From JABCPE02 sp963520375 (lineage in GTDB: Bacteria; Bacteroidota; Bacteroidia; Flavobacteriales; Weeksellaceae), in contig CAUQQF010000002.1 in assembly GCA_963520375.1 (NCBI GenBank), forward strand, positions 1 through 64,000: a stretch of 64,000 nt of DNA. The letters run 5' to 3'. Shown here piece after piece: positions 9,398 to 17,473 of this stretch (positions are counted from its first letter, which is position 1; every line of letters begins with the position of its first letter). The notes under the pieces were generated by a model. That model was not told the DNA's origin, searched no databases, and was given only the letters and a program-made list of their open reading frames with translations. Made by a program: the position numbers and the translations under genes.

Positions 9398-9925
9398 TCA
9401 AATTTTCGCTATTTTTTCTTCTACTTCTTTTATTTTACCAATCCAAAAATCAATGGCATCTTCATTTTTTACAAAACCATTTTTTGATTTTAGTTTTGAA
9501 GGAATTCGACAGATGTAATAAAAATTTTTGTCATTATCCCTTTGTATTTCAGCTTTACTCGCTGGTTCTGTTCTACCTCTGAAAAACTTAAGTTGCTCTT
9601 CATAACCTTCCCTAATTCCTTTAAAATAGGCAAGTAGTGCATCTCTGTCCCGCGGAATGTAGCCAGGTCCCGAACAACCGCAGGAATGAAAAGTAATCCC
9701 TACTTGATAGAGTTTTTGGATATGCTCCCACGCTTTTTTATCATTTTTAGATGGCGAGGCAAAATCTAATCCCATATCCGCCATAGGCTTTCCACACTGA
9801 GGGCATTTGGCTATATCATTCTGCTCTCCTTTTCTGATATCATAAAAAAGCCTTCTCTTAAAGGTTTTCCTACAATTAAAACATGCATAATGCGGTTTGT
9901 AAGAAACCATCGCATATCTACACAT
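9398..9925 (-). CDS. Conserved cysteine-motif (zinc-ribbon type) protein of unknown function
   Basis: I recognise this only as a conserved hypothetical type seen in Bacteroidota. Cysteine pairs C15xxC18 and C41xxC44 could bind one zinc ion as a ribbon, and a further CGC occurs at 82-84 within FHSCGCSGPGYIP. The middle reads MADMGLDFASPSKNDKKAWEH. The C-terminal half is charged and helical. No signal peptide or membrane segment is seen, so it is probably cytoplasmic, and no catalytic motif is evident. It begins 3 bases after murG and ends 13 bases before the RhuM-like gene, so it should be co-transcribed with the dcw operon. Confidence 0.8.
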   Translation of the reverse strand: MCRYAMVSYKPHYACFNCRKTFKRRLFYDIRKGEQNDIAKCPQCGKPMADMGLDFASPSKNDKKAWEHIQKLYQVGITFHSCGCSGPGYIPRDRDALLAYFKGIREGYEEQLKFFRGRTEPASKAEIQRDNDKNFYYICRIPSKLKSKNGFVKNEDAIDFWIGKIKEVEEKIAKI

Positions 9926-9928
9926 TGG

Positions 9929-11068
9929 TTATTTGATTTTAATTATCTTAAAAATTTCATCCACAATTTCCTTTGCTGCATTTGGTTTTGCAAAGAATTT
10001 TAGATTGCTGGACATTTCTTTTCTCAAATTCTCATCTTCGCAGATTTCCATCAGCGTATTCCAGAATTTTTCATTCATTTCTGAATCTTTGACCATTTTG
10101 GCCGCATTTTTTTCCACCAAAGCCATTGCATTTTTGGTCTGATGGTCTTCCGCTGCATAAGGAAACGGCACCAAAAGAATAGGCTTTCCTACCACTGCCA
10201 GCTCGGAAATCGCGATGGCTCCCGCTCTTGACACAATCACATCTGCCGCCGAATACGCCAATGCCATATCTGAGATAAACTCCTTGATTTGAATACCTTG
10301 TTCATCACTTCCACATTGCGATATAATGTTCTGATATTCAAGCTTTCCTGTCTGCCATACCAACTGGATATTTTTTCCCTTTAATTTAGGTAAAAGCTCT
10401 CTCCAAGCATTATTTAGAGTTTTTGAACCTAATGAACCGCCCACAGAAAGAATGGTAAGTTTATTCGGGTCTAAGCCCATTTTTTCCTTCGCTTCTTTGG
10501 TATTTATAATATCTGTGACGATGTTTTCTCGGATAGGATTTCCTGTGAATACCGCAGGAAGAAAGCTGCTAATATTGGGATAGCCCATGAAAACGGCTTT
10601 GGCTCTTCTTCCAAGAAACTGATTGGTTTTCCCTAAAATGGAGTTTTGTTCCTGTACAAAAATCGGAACGCCGAGAGATGACGCCACATACAGAGCAGGA
10701 CCAGAAGCAAAACCGCCTGTCCCGACAGCAAAATCTGGTTTAAAGTTTTTAATAATCTTTCTCGCTTTCCACAAACTAGAAATAACTTTGAAAGGAAGAC
10801 CGATGTTTTTAAGTAAATTTCCTCTGTCAAACCCAGCGATATTCAGCCCTTCTATTTTGAAGCCAGCCTGAGGGACTTTCTCCATTTCCATTTTTCCATT
10901 CGCTCCCACGAACAAAAACTCGGCATTGGGAAATTTGCTTTTAATCTCGTTGGCTATCGCCACAGCAGGGAAAATATGTCCTCCTGTACCGCCGCCACTC
11001 ATTAAAACTCTTATTTTTCGTTGTTCATTAGTTTTATCTTGATGCTCCATTTCTTTTTTATTTTTCAA
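9929..11068 (-). CDS. murG: UDP-N-acetylglucosamine--undecaprenyl-PP-MurNAc-pentapeptide transferase
   Basis: MurG adds GlcNAc to lipid I to make lipid II at the inner face of the membrane. The glycine-rich loop GGGTGGH is at residues 25-31. The second conserved loop (LSVGGSLGSKTLN) and the donor-binding segment VSRAGAIAISELAVVGKP are present. The ATG at 11068 gives a 22-residue polar lead-in, and an ATG six codons later would also fit, so the start is uncertain by a few residues. It is 12 bases after ftsW. Confidence 0.96.
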   Translation of the reverse strand: MKNKKEMEHQDKTNEQRKIRVLMSGGGTGGHIFPAVAIANEIKSKFPNAEFLFVGANGKMEMEKVPQAGFKIEGLNIAGFDRGNLLKNIGLPFKVISSLWKARKIIKNFKPDFAVGTGGFASGPALYVASSLGVPIFVQEQNSILGKTNQFLGRRAKAVFMGYPNISSFLPAVFTGNPIRENIVTDIINTKEAKEKMGLDPNKLTILSVGGSLGSKTLNNAWRELLPKLKGKNIQLVWQTGKLEYQNIISQCGSDEQGIQIKEFISDMALAYSAADVIVSRAGAIAISELAVVGKPILLVPFPYAAEDHQTKNAMALVEKNAAKMVKDSEMNEKFWNTLMEICEDENLRKEMSSNLKFFAKPNAAKEIVDEIFKIIKIK

Positions 11069-11080
11069 AATGATAGTAAT

Positions 11081-12316
11081 CTATGCAATATCACTCATTT
11101 CTTTGGCGATTTGTTTTTCTCCCAGACCTTCTTCGCCTAAAACCTGTATCCTTGAACTGATATTTAGAACTATTCCGAGTTGTATATAGGTCACCAGCAT
11201 AGAGGTTCCCCCATAACTTATCAAAGGTAGTGGCTGTCCTGTAACTGGGATAATGTTCACCGCAACGGCAATGTTCACTGCCAGCTGCAGAAATATCATC
11301 ATCCCTATTGATAAAACCAATAAAGACCCATAAAATGTCGGTATTTTAGTAGCGATGATGACTATCCGCATCAGTATAATAAAGTAGGCGCCCATCAGCA
11401 TAGCTGCCCCCAAAAGTCCATATTCTTCAACAATGATGGCAAAAATAAAATCCGATGCAGACTGAGGAAGCGACTGCTTCAATGCGCTTTTCCCTGGTCC
11501 TACTCCTAAAAGTCCTCCATGCACTATCGCTGCTTTAGCTTGATTGATTTGGTAATTTTTAGCTTTTAATGCTTCATTTTCGGATTCATTAAGTTTATCT
11601 GAACTGACAAAGGTTTCCACCCTACTAATCCAAGTATGAACACGGGTATTCTTGAAAATATTCGTATTCAATGCTACAAATAAAAACATCGTAATCCCAA
11701 CGATAGCAACTGCCCCTATTCTTATAATATATTTCAATGGATACTGCCCCACAAACAATACTACTATGGACATTATCAAAATCATAAGTGCTGTAGAACC
11801 ATTATCCTTCGCAATCAAACCAAATATCACCAAAATAGGCACAATAATCATAGCATGATTCAAATAGGAAATTTCTTCCTTATTTTTAGGCATATTTTTC
11901 GCCAAATGACGACAGAGATACACTATCAGCACCAAATAAGCAAATGTAGATGGCTGAAATCTTACTGGTCCAAGTGAAACCCACCGACCTGCACTAGCTC
12001 CGCCAATATTACTCCCAAAATAACTCGCTAATAATAAAACAGGTACCATTATAATTAGAACCAATCCGCTCAATTTTCCAATCCATTCATATTTTATAAA
12101 ATGGGTAACACCAGCCATTATACAAAGTCCAAACAGAATAAACCCTGCATGTTTTCCTAAATGACGAATCGTTGTTCCTTCCCCTACGATATATTGTAAA
12201 TTCGTACTTGCAGAATAAACAGGGAAAAAAGAGAAAATAGATATTGCGATGATAATATACCACAATACCTTATCTCCTTTAAAAAAAATTCTGCTTTGTG
12301 TTTTATTTTGAGTCAT
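11081..12316 (-). CDS. ftsW: Lipid II polymerase FtsW (SEDS family)
   Basis: FtsW is the SEDS-family glycosyltransferase that polymerises lipid II at the septum with its partner FtsI. The 411 residues form about ten membrane helices. Family hallmarks include SLGPVRFQPSTFAYL, where RodA/FtsW proteins have their conserved Gln-Pro-Ser/Glu segment, GGLLGVGPGKSALKQSLPQSASDFIFA with its conserved Glu shortly after, and the C-terminal PLPLISYGGTS. It lies between murD (15 bases) and murG in the canonical order. Its partner FtsI is encoded in the same operon. Confidence 0.95.
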   Translation of the reverse strand: MTQNKTQSRIFFKGDKVLWYIIIAISIFSFFPVYSASTNLQYIVGEGTTIRHLGKHAGFILFGLCIMAGVTHFIKYEWIGKLSGLVLIIMVPVLLLASYFGSNIGGASAGRWVSLGPVRFQPSTFAYLVLIVYLCRHLAKNMPKNKEEISYLNHAMIIVPILVIFGLIAKDNGSTALMILIMSIVVLFVGQYPLKYIIRIGAVAIVGITMFLFVALNTNIFKNTRVHTWISRVETFVSSDKLNESENEALKAKNYQINQAKAAIVHGGLLGVGPGKSALKQSLPQSASDFIFAIIVEEYGLLGAAMLMGAYFIILMRIVIIATKIPTFYGSLLVLSIGMMIFLQLAVNIAVAVNIIPVTGQPLPLISYGGTSMLVTYIQLGIVLNISSRIQVLGEEGLGEKQIAKEMSDIA

Positions 12317-12331
12317 TTATAAGTTTCTTTT

Positions 12332-13657
12332 TTACTTAAAAACTTCCGTTTTAAATTTTCTTCCTCTATCCTCATAGTTATCAAACAAGTCAAAACTTGC
12401 ACAACACGGAGACAGCAGCACAGCATCTCCATTTTGGGCTAATTTCTTGGCTGTACGGACAGCCTCTTCCATGCTCGATGTATCATAAATATTTTCTTTC
12501 GTTCCTTCAAAAAAACTGATAATCTTAGAGTTATCCAACCCCATACAGATAACAGCCTTTACTTTTTTCTTCACCAAATCTGCTATTTCGGAATAGTCAT
12601 TTCCTTTATCCACTCCTCCCACTATCCAAATCACTGGTCGCTTCATACTTTCCAATGCGTAATATGTAGCATTTACATTGGTAGCCTTACTGTCATTGAT
12701 GTATTTCACGCCTTCTCTCTCCGCCACTTCTTCCAGTCTATGCTCCACAGCCTGAAAAGTCATCAATGAATTTCTAATACTTTCATTACTGATATTCAAT
12801 AACTTACCCGCAATGCTCGCAGCGAGGCTGTTCGCTACATTGTGCTTCCCTACGAGAGCCAAATCTTCTATTTTCATAGAAAATTCTTCACGAAGCTTAA
12901 CCACCAGATTTTCATCCACAGAATAACCTCCCTCATCAAGTTTTTCCTTCATGGAAAACGGAATTTTTTTCACTCTCAGATTCAGTTCTTGAAGGAGTTT
13001 CATGCTCATTTCATCATCTTTATTGTAAATGAAATAGTTGTCATTCTCCTGATTTTCAGCAATTCGGAATTTTGCTAATGCATATTCTTCGTAATTATAA
13101 TTATATTGGTCCAAATGGTCTGGCGACAAGTTTAAAAGCAAACTAATATATGGTCTAAAATGCTGAATATCATCCAACTGGAAACTACTGATTTCCAATA
13201 CATAATATTCAAAATTTTCTGTAGCCACCTGCATCGCAAAACTTTTACCAATGTTTCCGCCCAGCCCTACATTTAGTCCGCTGTTTTTCAAAATATGATA
13301 AATCAGCGATGTGGTAGTCGTTTTACCATTACTTCCCGTTACGGCTACAATTTTGGCATCGGTAAATTCTGCCGCAAATTCTATCTCTGATGACAGGCGA
13401 ATTCCTTTTTCTTTAATCTTTTGAATTAGAGGAGCTTTCTTTGGTATCCCAGGTGATTTTATAACCCAGTTTGCAGCTAAAATCCGCTCCTCGCTATGCA
13501 TCCCTTCTTCAAAATCTATCCCTTCCTCCTGCAGCTGCTGTTTATAATGTTCTTTAATAACGCCACGATCCGAAAGAAAAACTTCCAAACCTTTCTTCCT
13601 TGCTAAAACAGCTGCTCCTACACCACTTTCACCGCCACCTAATATTATTATTTTCAT
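12332..13657 (-). CDS. murD: UDP-N-acetylmuramoylalanine--D-glutamate ligase
   Basis: MurD adds D-glutamate to UDP-MurNAc-L-Ala. The N-terminal ILGGGESGVGAA matches the UDP-binding Rossmann segment, the P-loop GSNGKTTT is at residues 108-115, and the Mur ligase segments LLNLSPDHLD and NDSKATNVNA are present. The last segment, LLSPCCASFDLFDNYEDRG, is the typical MurD C-terminus. The 441-residue length is normal. It begins 11 bases after the DUF6630-like gene. Confidence 0.97.
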   Translation of the reverse strand: MKIIILGGGESGVGAAVLARKKGLEVFLSDRGVIKEHYKQQLQEEGIDFEEGMHSEERILAANWVIKSPGIPKKAPLIQKIKEKGIRLSSEIEFAAEFTDAKIVAVTGSNGKTTTTSLIYHILKNSGLNVGLGGNIGKSFAMQVATENFEYYVLEISSFQLDDIQHFRPYISLLLNLSPDHLDQYNYNYEEYALAKFRIAENQENDNYFIYNKDDEMSMKLLQELNLRVKKIPFSMKEKLDEGGYSVDENLVVKLREEFSMKIEDLALVGKHNVANSLAASIAGKLLNISNESIRNSLMTFQAVEHRLEEVAEREGVKYINDSKATNVNATYYALESMKRPVIWIVGGVDKGNDYSEIADLVKKKVKAVICMGLDNSKIISFFEGTKENIYDTSSMEEAVRTAKKLAQNGDAVLLSPCCASFDLFDNYEDRGRKFKTEVFK

Positions 13658-13668
13658 TTTTTTCTATA

Positions 13669-14214
13669 TTAACAAATCATGAACATTTCATTTATCTTTT
13701 TGCTCTCTGTTTCCAGAAACTCCGTTTTGCTAGCTTCAATAGGGAAAATCACATAGCTGTCACTGTCTATATACATCTGCATGAGATAAACTCCATGCCC
13801 ATGCCAAGCCGTATTGATAGCGCTTATCCAGCCATAGACATCGTGTTTGTCTTCAGCCAATGGAGGAAGTTCCAGAGCATAAGCCTTAAATGATTTTAAC
13901 TCTGTAAGCAAAAACTCAAAACTCTCCAATTCGCATTTCCAGTCAAACTCCTCTGCATAACCATTACTAATCAAAATATCCGCAAAACCCATCCAAATGA
14001 GCCTTGATTTTTTCCATTTATCTAGGTCTATCCCTCTATTTTCATAGAATTCTTTATTCTTTGAAATGAACCTATCTGTATTAGTAATCAACTCCTTAAC
14101 CTCTGATAAAACTTTTTTATCATCAAGGCTAATCAATTTGGCAAACTCCAAATAAATATTGAAATCTATTTCATCCTCATTTGTGCCTCCGAACAATTTT
14201 GAAAAGAATCCCAT
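13669..14214 (-). CDS. DUF6630-like protein of unknown function
   Basis: This is a soluble 181-residue protein without signal peptide or membrane segment. A helical N-terminal half contains KWKKSRLIWMGFADILIS and a mixed C-terminal half contains YGWISAINTAW. The segment DSDSYVIFPI near the C-terminus is what suggests the DUF6630 family to me. I know no function for that family and the assignment is from memory of motif shape. It is 13 bases from mraY and 11 from murD, in the same direction, so it is part of the dcw operon although it is not a canonical dcw gene. Confidence 0.65.
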   Translation of the reverse strand: MGFFSKLFGGTNEDEIDFNIYLEFAKLISLDDKKVLSEVKELITNTDRFISKNKEFYENRGIDLDKWKKSRLIWMGFADILISNGYAEEFDWKCELESFEFLLTELKSFKAYALELPPLAEDKHDVYGWISAINTAWHGHGVYLMQMYIDSDSYVIFPIEASKTEFLETESKKINEMFMIC

Positions 14215-14227
14215 TTTTAATTAAAAT

Positions 14228-15469
14228 TTATCTTATTTTCAAGGTTATTAAACATATTACCGCCAAAATCACACCTATGATAATCATTCTATTCACGATT
14301 TTACTTTCGTGATAACCACATTTCTGATAATGGTGGTGAAGAGGCGACATTTTAAACAATCGGTTGTTCTGTGCGTATTCCAGCCCATGTTTTTTCTTTC
14401 TGTATTTGAAAACCAGCACCTGCAAAACCACCGAAAGATTTTCCACCAAAAAGATTCCACAAAGAACAGGAATCAATAGTTCTTTTCTAAGAATAATAGC
14501 TAAAACCGCGATTACTCCACCCAGCATCAGACTTCCCGTATCTCCCATGAATACTTGCGCTGGATAGGTATTATACCAGAAAAATCCGATAACTGCTCCT
14601 ACAAGTGCTATCGTGAAAATGGTCGTCTCGCCCGTGTCTGGGATAAACATTATATTGAGATAATCTGCAAAAATGATATTCCCCGAAACATACGCGAAAA
14701 ATGCCAAGGTAAGCAGTATCACAGCACTTGTCCCCGCCGCGAGACCATCTATCCCATCGGTGATATTCGCTCCGTTGGAAACCGCTGTTACAATGAAAAT
14801 AACCACAGGAATGAAAACTATCCAAGACCATTTCTGAGCATCCTGCTCATCCATCCAGAAAAGAACTTTACTGTAATCAAATTCATTATTTTTAACGAAA
14901 GGAACTGTAGAAATTATGGCTTTCTCTTCCGAAGAAAATTTTTCTACCACGCTGTGCTGTGTTGCCTGTGGCAGGTCTGGGACTTCCCGTTTGATAACCA
15001 CTCCTTCATGGAAATACATCGTTACCCCCACGATAAGACCTAAGCCCACCTGACCTATCACTTTGAACTTACCACTCAGACCATCTTTATTCTTTTTGAT
15101 TTTCTTGAGATAATCATCAATGAAACCAATCGCACCCATCCAAAGCACGGAAACCACAAGGAGAACGATATAAACATTATTCAGTTTCGTAAATAGCAAA
15201 ACTGGAATCAGTGTAGAAATAATGATAATCAGCCCCCCCATCGTCGGCGTTCCTTCTTTTTGTTTCTGTCCTTCTAATCCGAGGTCTCTCACAAGTTCTC
15301 CCATCTGCCTTCTTCGGAGGAAGTTAATGATTTTCTTCCCATAAACAAGGGCTATCCACAAGGACAAAAGCACAGACATCCCTGCACGAAATGAAATATA
15401 TCGTAATAAATTCAATCCTGGAATATGAACTCCTTGACTCGTTAAATATTCGTATAAGTAGTATAACAT
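14228..15469 (-). CDS. mraY: Phospho-N-acetylmuramoyl-pentapeptide-transferase
   Basis: MraY transfers phospho-MurNAc-pentapeptide onto undecaprenyl phosphate to make lipid I. It is a membrane protein with about ten helices. Diagnostic motifs are KEGTPTMGG near residue 72, the catalytic Asp pair in GFIDDYLKK near 116, NGANITDGIDGLAAG near 232 and the HxHH-type loop with MSPLHHHYQKCG near 375. The length of 413 exceeds E. coli MraY (360) because of an extra periplasmic segment at about 165-205, a feature common in Bacteroidota. It starts 23 bases after murE. Confidence 0.97.
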   Translation of the reverse strand: MLYYLYEYLTSQGVHIPGLNLLRYISFRAGMSVLLSLWIALVYGKKIINFLRRRQMGELVRDLGLEGQKQKEGTPTMGGLIIIISTLIPVLLFTKLNNVYIVLLVVSVLWMGAIGFIDDYLKKIKKNKDGLSGKFKVIGQVGLGLIVGVTMYFHEGVVIKREVPDLPQATQHSVVEKFSSEEKAIISTVPFVKNNEFDYSKVLFWMDEQDAQKWSWIVFIPVVIFIVTAVSNGANITDGIDGLAAGTSAVILLTLAFFAYVSGNIIFADYLNIMFIPDTGETTIFTIALVGAVIGFFWYNTYPAQVFMGDTGSLMLGGVIAVLAIILRKELLIPVLCGIFLVENLSVVLQVLVFKYRKKKHGLEYAQNNRLFKMSPLHHHYQKCGYHESKIVNRMIIIGVILAVICLITLKIR

Positions 15470-15492
15470 TTTATTGGTCAGTTATTTATAGG

Positions 15493-16953
15493 TTACTTTC
15501 CCATAAGGGTTAATAATTCTTTTATCACTTCTTTATCATCAAAATGATGTCTCACACCATTGATTTCTTGGTAAGTCTCGTGTCCTTTTCCTGCAACGAG
15601 GACGATGTCCTTTGGTTCAGCAAATTTTATCGCCATTTTTATTGCTTCTTTTCGGTCTGGAATAGAAGTATATTTGCTGAAATTCTGCGGTTCTACGCCT
15701 GCTTCTATTTCTTTAATTATCTCCAAAGGCTCTTCAGTTCTCGGATTATCAGAAGTGATGATAGCCAGAGTGGATTTCGCAGAAGCTACATTTCCCATTT
15801 TAGAGCGTTTTTCTTTATCCCTATCTCCTCCACAGCCGAAAACAGTAATCAGCCTTTCGTTCTTCGTTCGAATTTCATTGATGCTGTCCAAGACATTTTC
15901 CAAGGCATCAGGCGTATGGGCATAATCTACAATAAAGAAAATACCGCTGTCGGATTTCATCGTTTCAAATCTTCCGTTCACTCTTTTCAGCTTAGAAATT
16001 GCCTGTAAAATTTCATTCCCTTCAAATCCTAATTCCGAAGCGATGGCGAAAACCAAAAGCAAATTATAAACATTAAATTTCCCTGTCAAAGTTGTCCAAA
16101 ACTCCTTCCCATTGAAATTCAGCAGCATCCCATCAAAATCAACTTCCAATATTTTTGCCTGATAATCTGCCATAGTTTTCAAGGCGTAAGTTTTCTTTTT
16201 TGCCTTGGTGCTTTGGAGCATCACATTTCCGTTTTTATCATCGATATTGGTGATGGCAACGGCAGTTTCTGGCAGTTCATCAAAAAATCTTTTCTTCACA
16301 TTCAGATACTCCAAAAAGGTTTTGTGATAATCCAAATGGTCGTGCGTAATGTTCGTAAAACCAGCGATTTTAAAATTCAACCCTTCTATTCTATCTTGGT
16401 GAATTCCATGGGAACTAACCTCCATGAAAGCGTATTCACAGCCTTTTTCCACTGCTTTTGCCAGCATCTGATTGAGCCTTACGACATCTGGCGTGGTGTG
16501 GGTAGATGGGATAATCTCTTCACCTATTCTATATTCCACCGTAGAAATCAGCACCGAAGAAAATCCTAAATTCCGGAAAACATCAAACAGCAGAGTCGCC
16601 GTAGAAGTTTTACCATTGGTTCCTGTAATCCCTATGAGATTAAGCTTTTCCGATGAATTTCCATAGAAATTACTTGCGATTTTTCCCAAGGTTTTGGAGG
16701 CGTTTTTTACTTTGATGTAGGTAACGGCTTCATTTATTTTCTCTGGAAAATCTTCACAAACAATCACACTCGCCCCGTTTTCTATCGCAGAATCTATATA
16801 CAGATGCCCGTCTGAAACGCTGCCTTTCAGTGCTGCATAAAGAGCATTTTTCACAACTTTTCTGCTGTCAAAAACTATCTCAGAAACCTCCTTTTCCAAA
16901 CTTCCGAGGTTTTCCAAAATAGATACTCTACTCAATATTTGACTTAAAATCAT
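15493..16953 (-). CDS. murE: UDP-N-acetylmuramoyl-tripeptide synthetase MurE
   Basis: MurE adds the third amino acid, usually meso-diaminopimelate in this group, to UDP-MurNAc-L-Ala-D-Glu. The P-loop GTNGKTST is at residues 111-118, followed by STHTTPDVVRLNQML, EVSSHGIHQDRI and NITHDHLDYHKT. Near residue 408 the sequence reads SDNPRTEEP. The DNPR motif is typical of diaminopimelate-adding MurE, so the enzyme is predicted to use diaminopimelate. Its first 26 bases overlap the end of the upstream membrane-protein gene in another frame, implying translational coupling. Confidence 0.96.
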   Translation of the reverse strand: MILSQILSRVSILENLGSLEKEVSEIVFDSRKVVKNALYAALKGSVSDGHLYIDSAIENGASVIVCEDFPEKINEAVTYIKVKNASKTLGKIASNFYGNSSEKLNLIGITGTNGKTSTATLLFDVFRNLGFSSVLISTVEYRIGEEIIPSTHTTPDVVRLNQMLAKAVEKGCEYAFMEVSSHGIHQDRIEGLNFKIAGFTNITHDHLDYHKTFLEYLNVKKRFFDELPETAVAITNIDDKNGNVMLQSTKAKKKTYALKTMADYQAKILEVDFDGMLLNFNGKEFWTTLTGKFNVYNLLLVFAIASELGFEGNEILQAISKLKRVNGRFETMKSDSGIFFIVDYAHTPDALENVLDSINEIRTKNERLITVFGCGGDRDKEKRSKMGNVASAKSTLAIITSDNPRTEEPLEIIKEIEAGVEPQNFSKYTSIPDRKEAIKMAIKFAEPKDIVLVAGKGHETYQEINGVRHHFDDKEVIKELLTLMGK

Positions 16954-17473
16954 TCTTTTTATTTCTTTTATATTCTGCCCATTCTTTTCGGGCTATATTC
17001 AATAATTCTTCTTGGTCTATTTTTAAATTTTCAGTGTGTATCATCACTGGTGTTCCATATTGTCTATGGTTAAAATTTAACCATTTTTGTTTAAAAAAAT
17101 TAAACTTTTCTATGTGTTTTTCTGGGTTTTTCAGCAAAATCAAAACATAATCATGTTTTTGGATTTTCACTTTTCTAAAACCTGCTACATCTTCCCATTC
17201 TATCATCCCAAAGAACACATTATCACAAATTCCTTTTTCCGAAATACTTATCACTGGTTTGGTGCTTAGTATCATCTTCAAATAAATCAATGCTGTGAAT
17301 CCAAAAAAAATAATCACTGTAATAAAAATCACATCATGAAACACAGGCACATATTTCCTATACTCTCTAAGCCCCACCCCTAAAAACGGAAGAACTCCCA
17401 ACACTACAAAAAGTATAGAAAGGCTAAACATCAAAAAACTTCTTCTCTTATTCGCCTTTATTTCATATTTCAT
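16928..17473 (-). CDS. STM3941-like two-helix membrane protein
   Basis: This 181-residue protein has a basic start, two membrane segments (about residues 14-32 and 47-68) and a cytoplasmic domain. That domain contains VISISEKGICDNVFFGMIEWEDVAGF, which resembles the PH-like half of STM3941-type proteins. The family function is unknown to me, so the name is a resemblance only. The gene starts directly after the ftsI stop (no intergenic bases) and overlaps murE by 26 bases. It is therefore locked into the dcw operon and may act in the envelope. Confidence 0.65.
   Translation of the reverse strand: MKYEIKANKRRSFLMFSLSILFVVLGVLPFLGVGLREYRKYVPVFHDVIFITVIIFFGFTALIYLKMILSTKPVISISEKGICDNVFFGMIEWEDVAGFRKVKIQKHDYVLILLKNPEKHIEKFNFFKQKWLNFNHRQYGTPVMIHTENLKIDQEELLNIARKEWAEYKRNKKNDFKSNIE

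Noticed and set aside
14555..15043. Plus-strand frame of 162 codons inside mraY
   Set aside because: It lies antisense to a conserved membrane enzyme and has no family resemblance or promoter.
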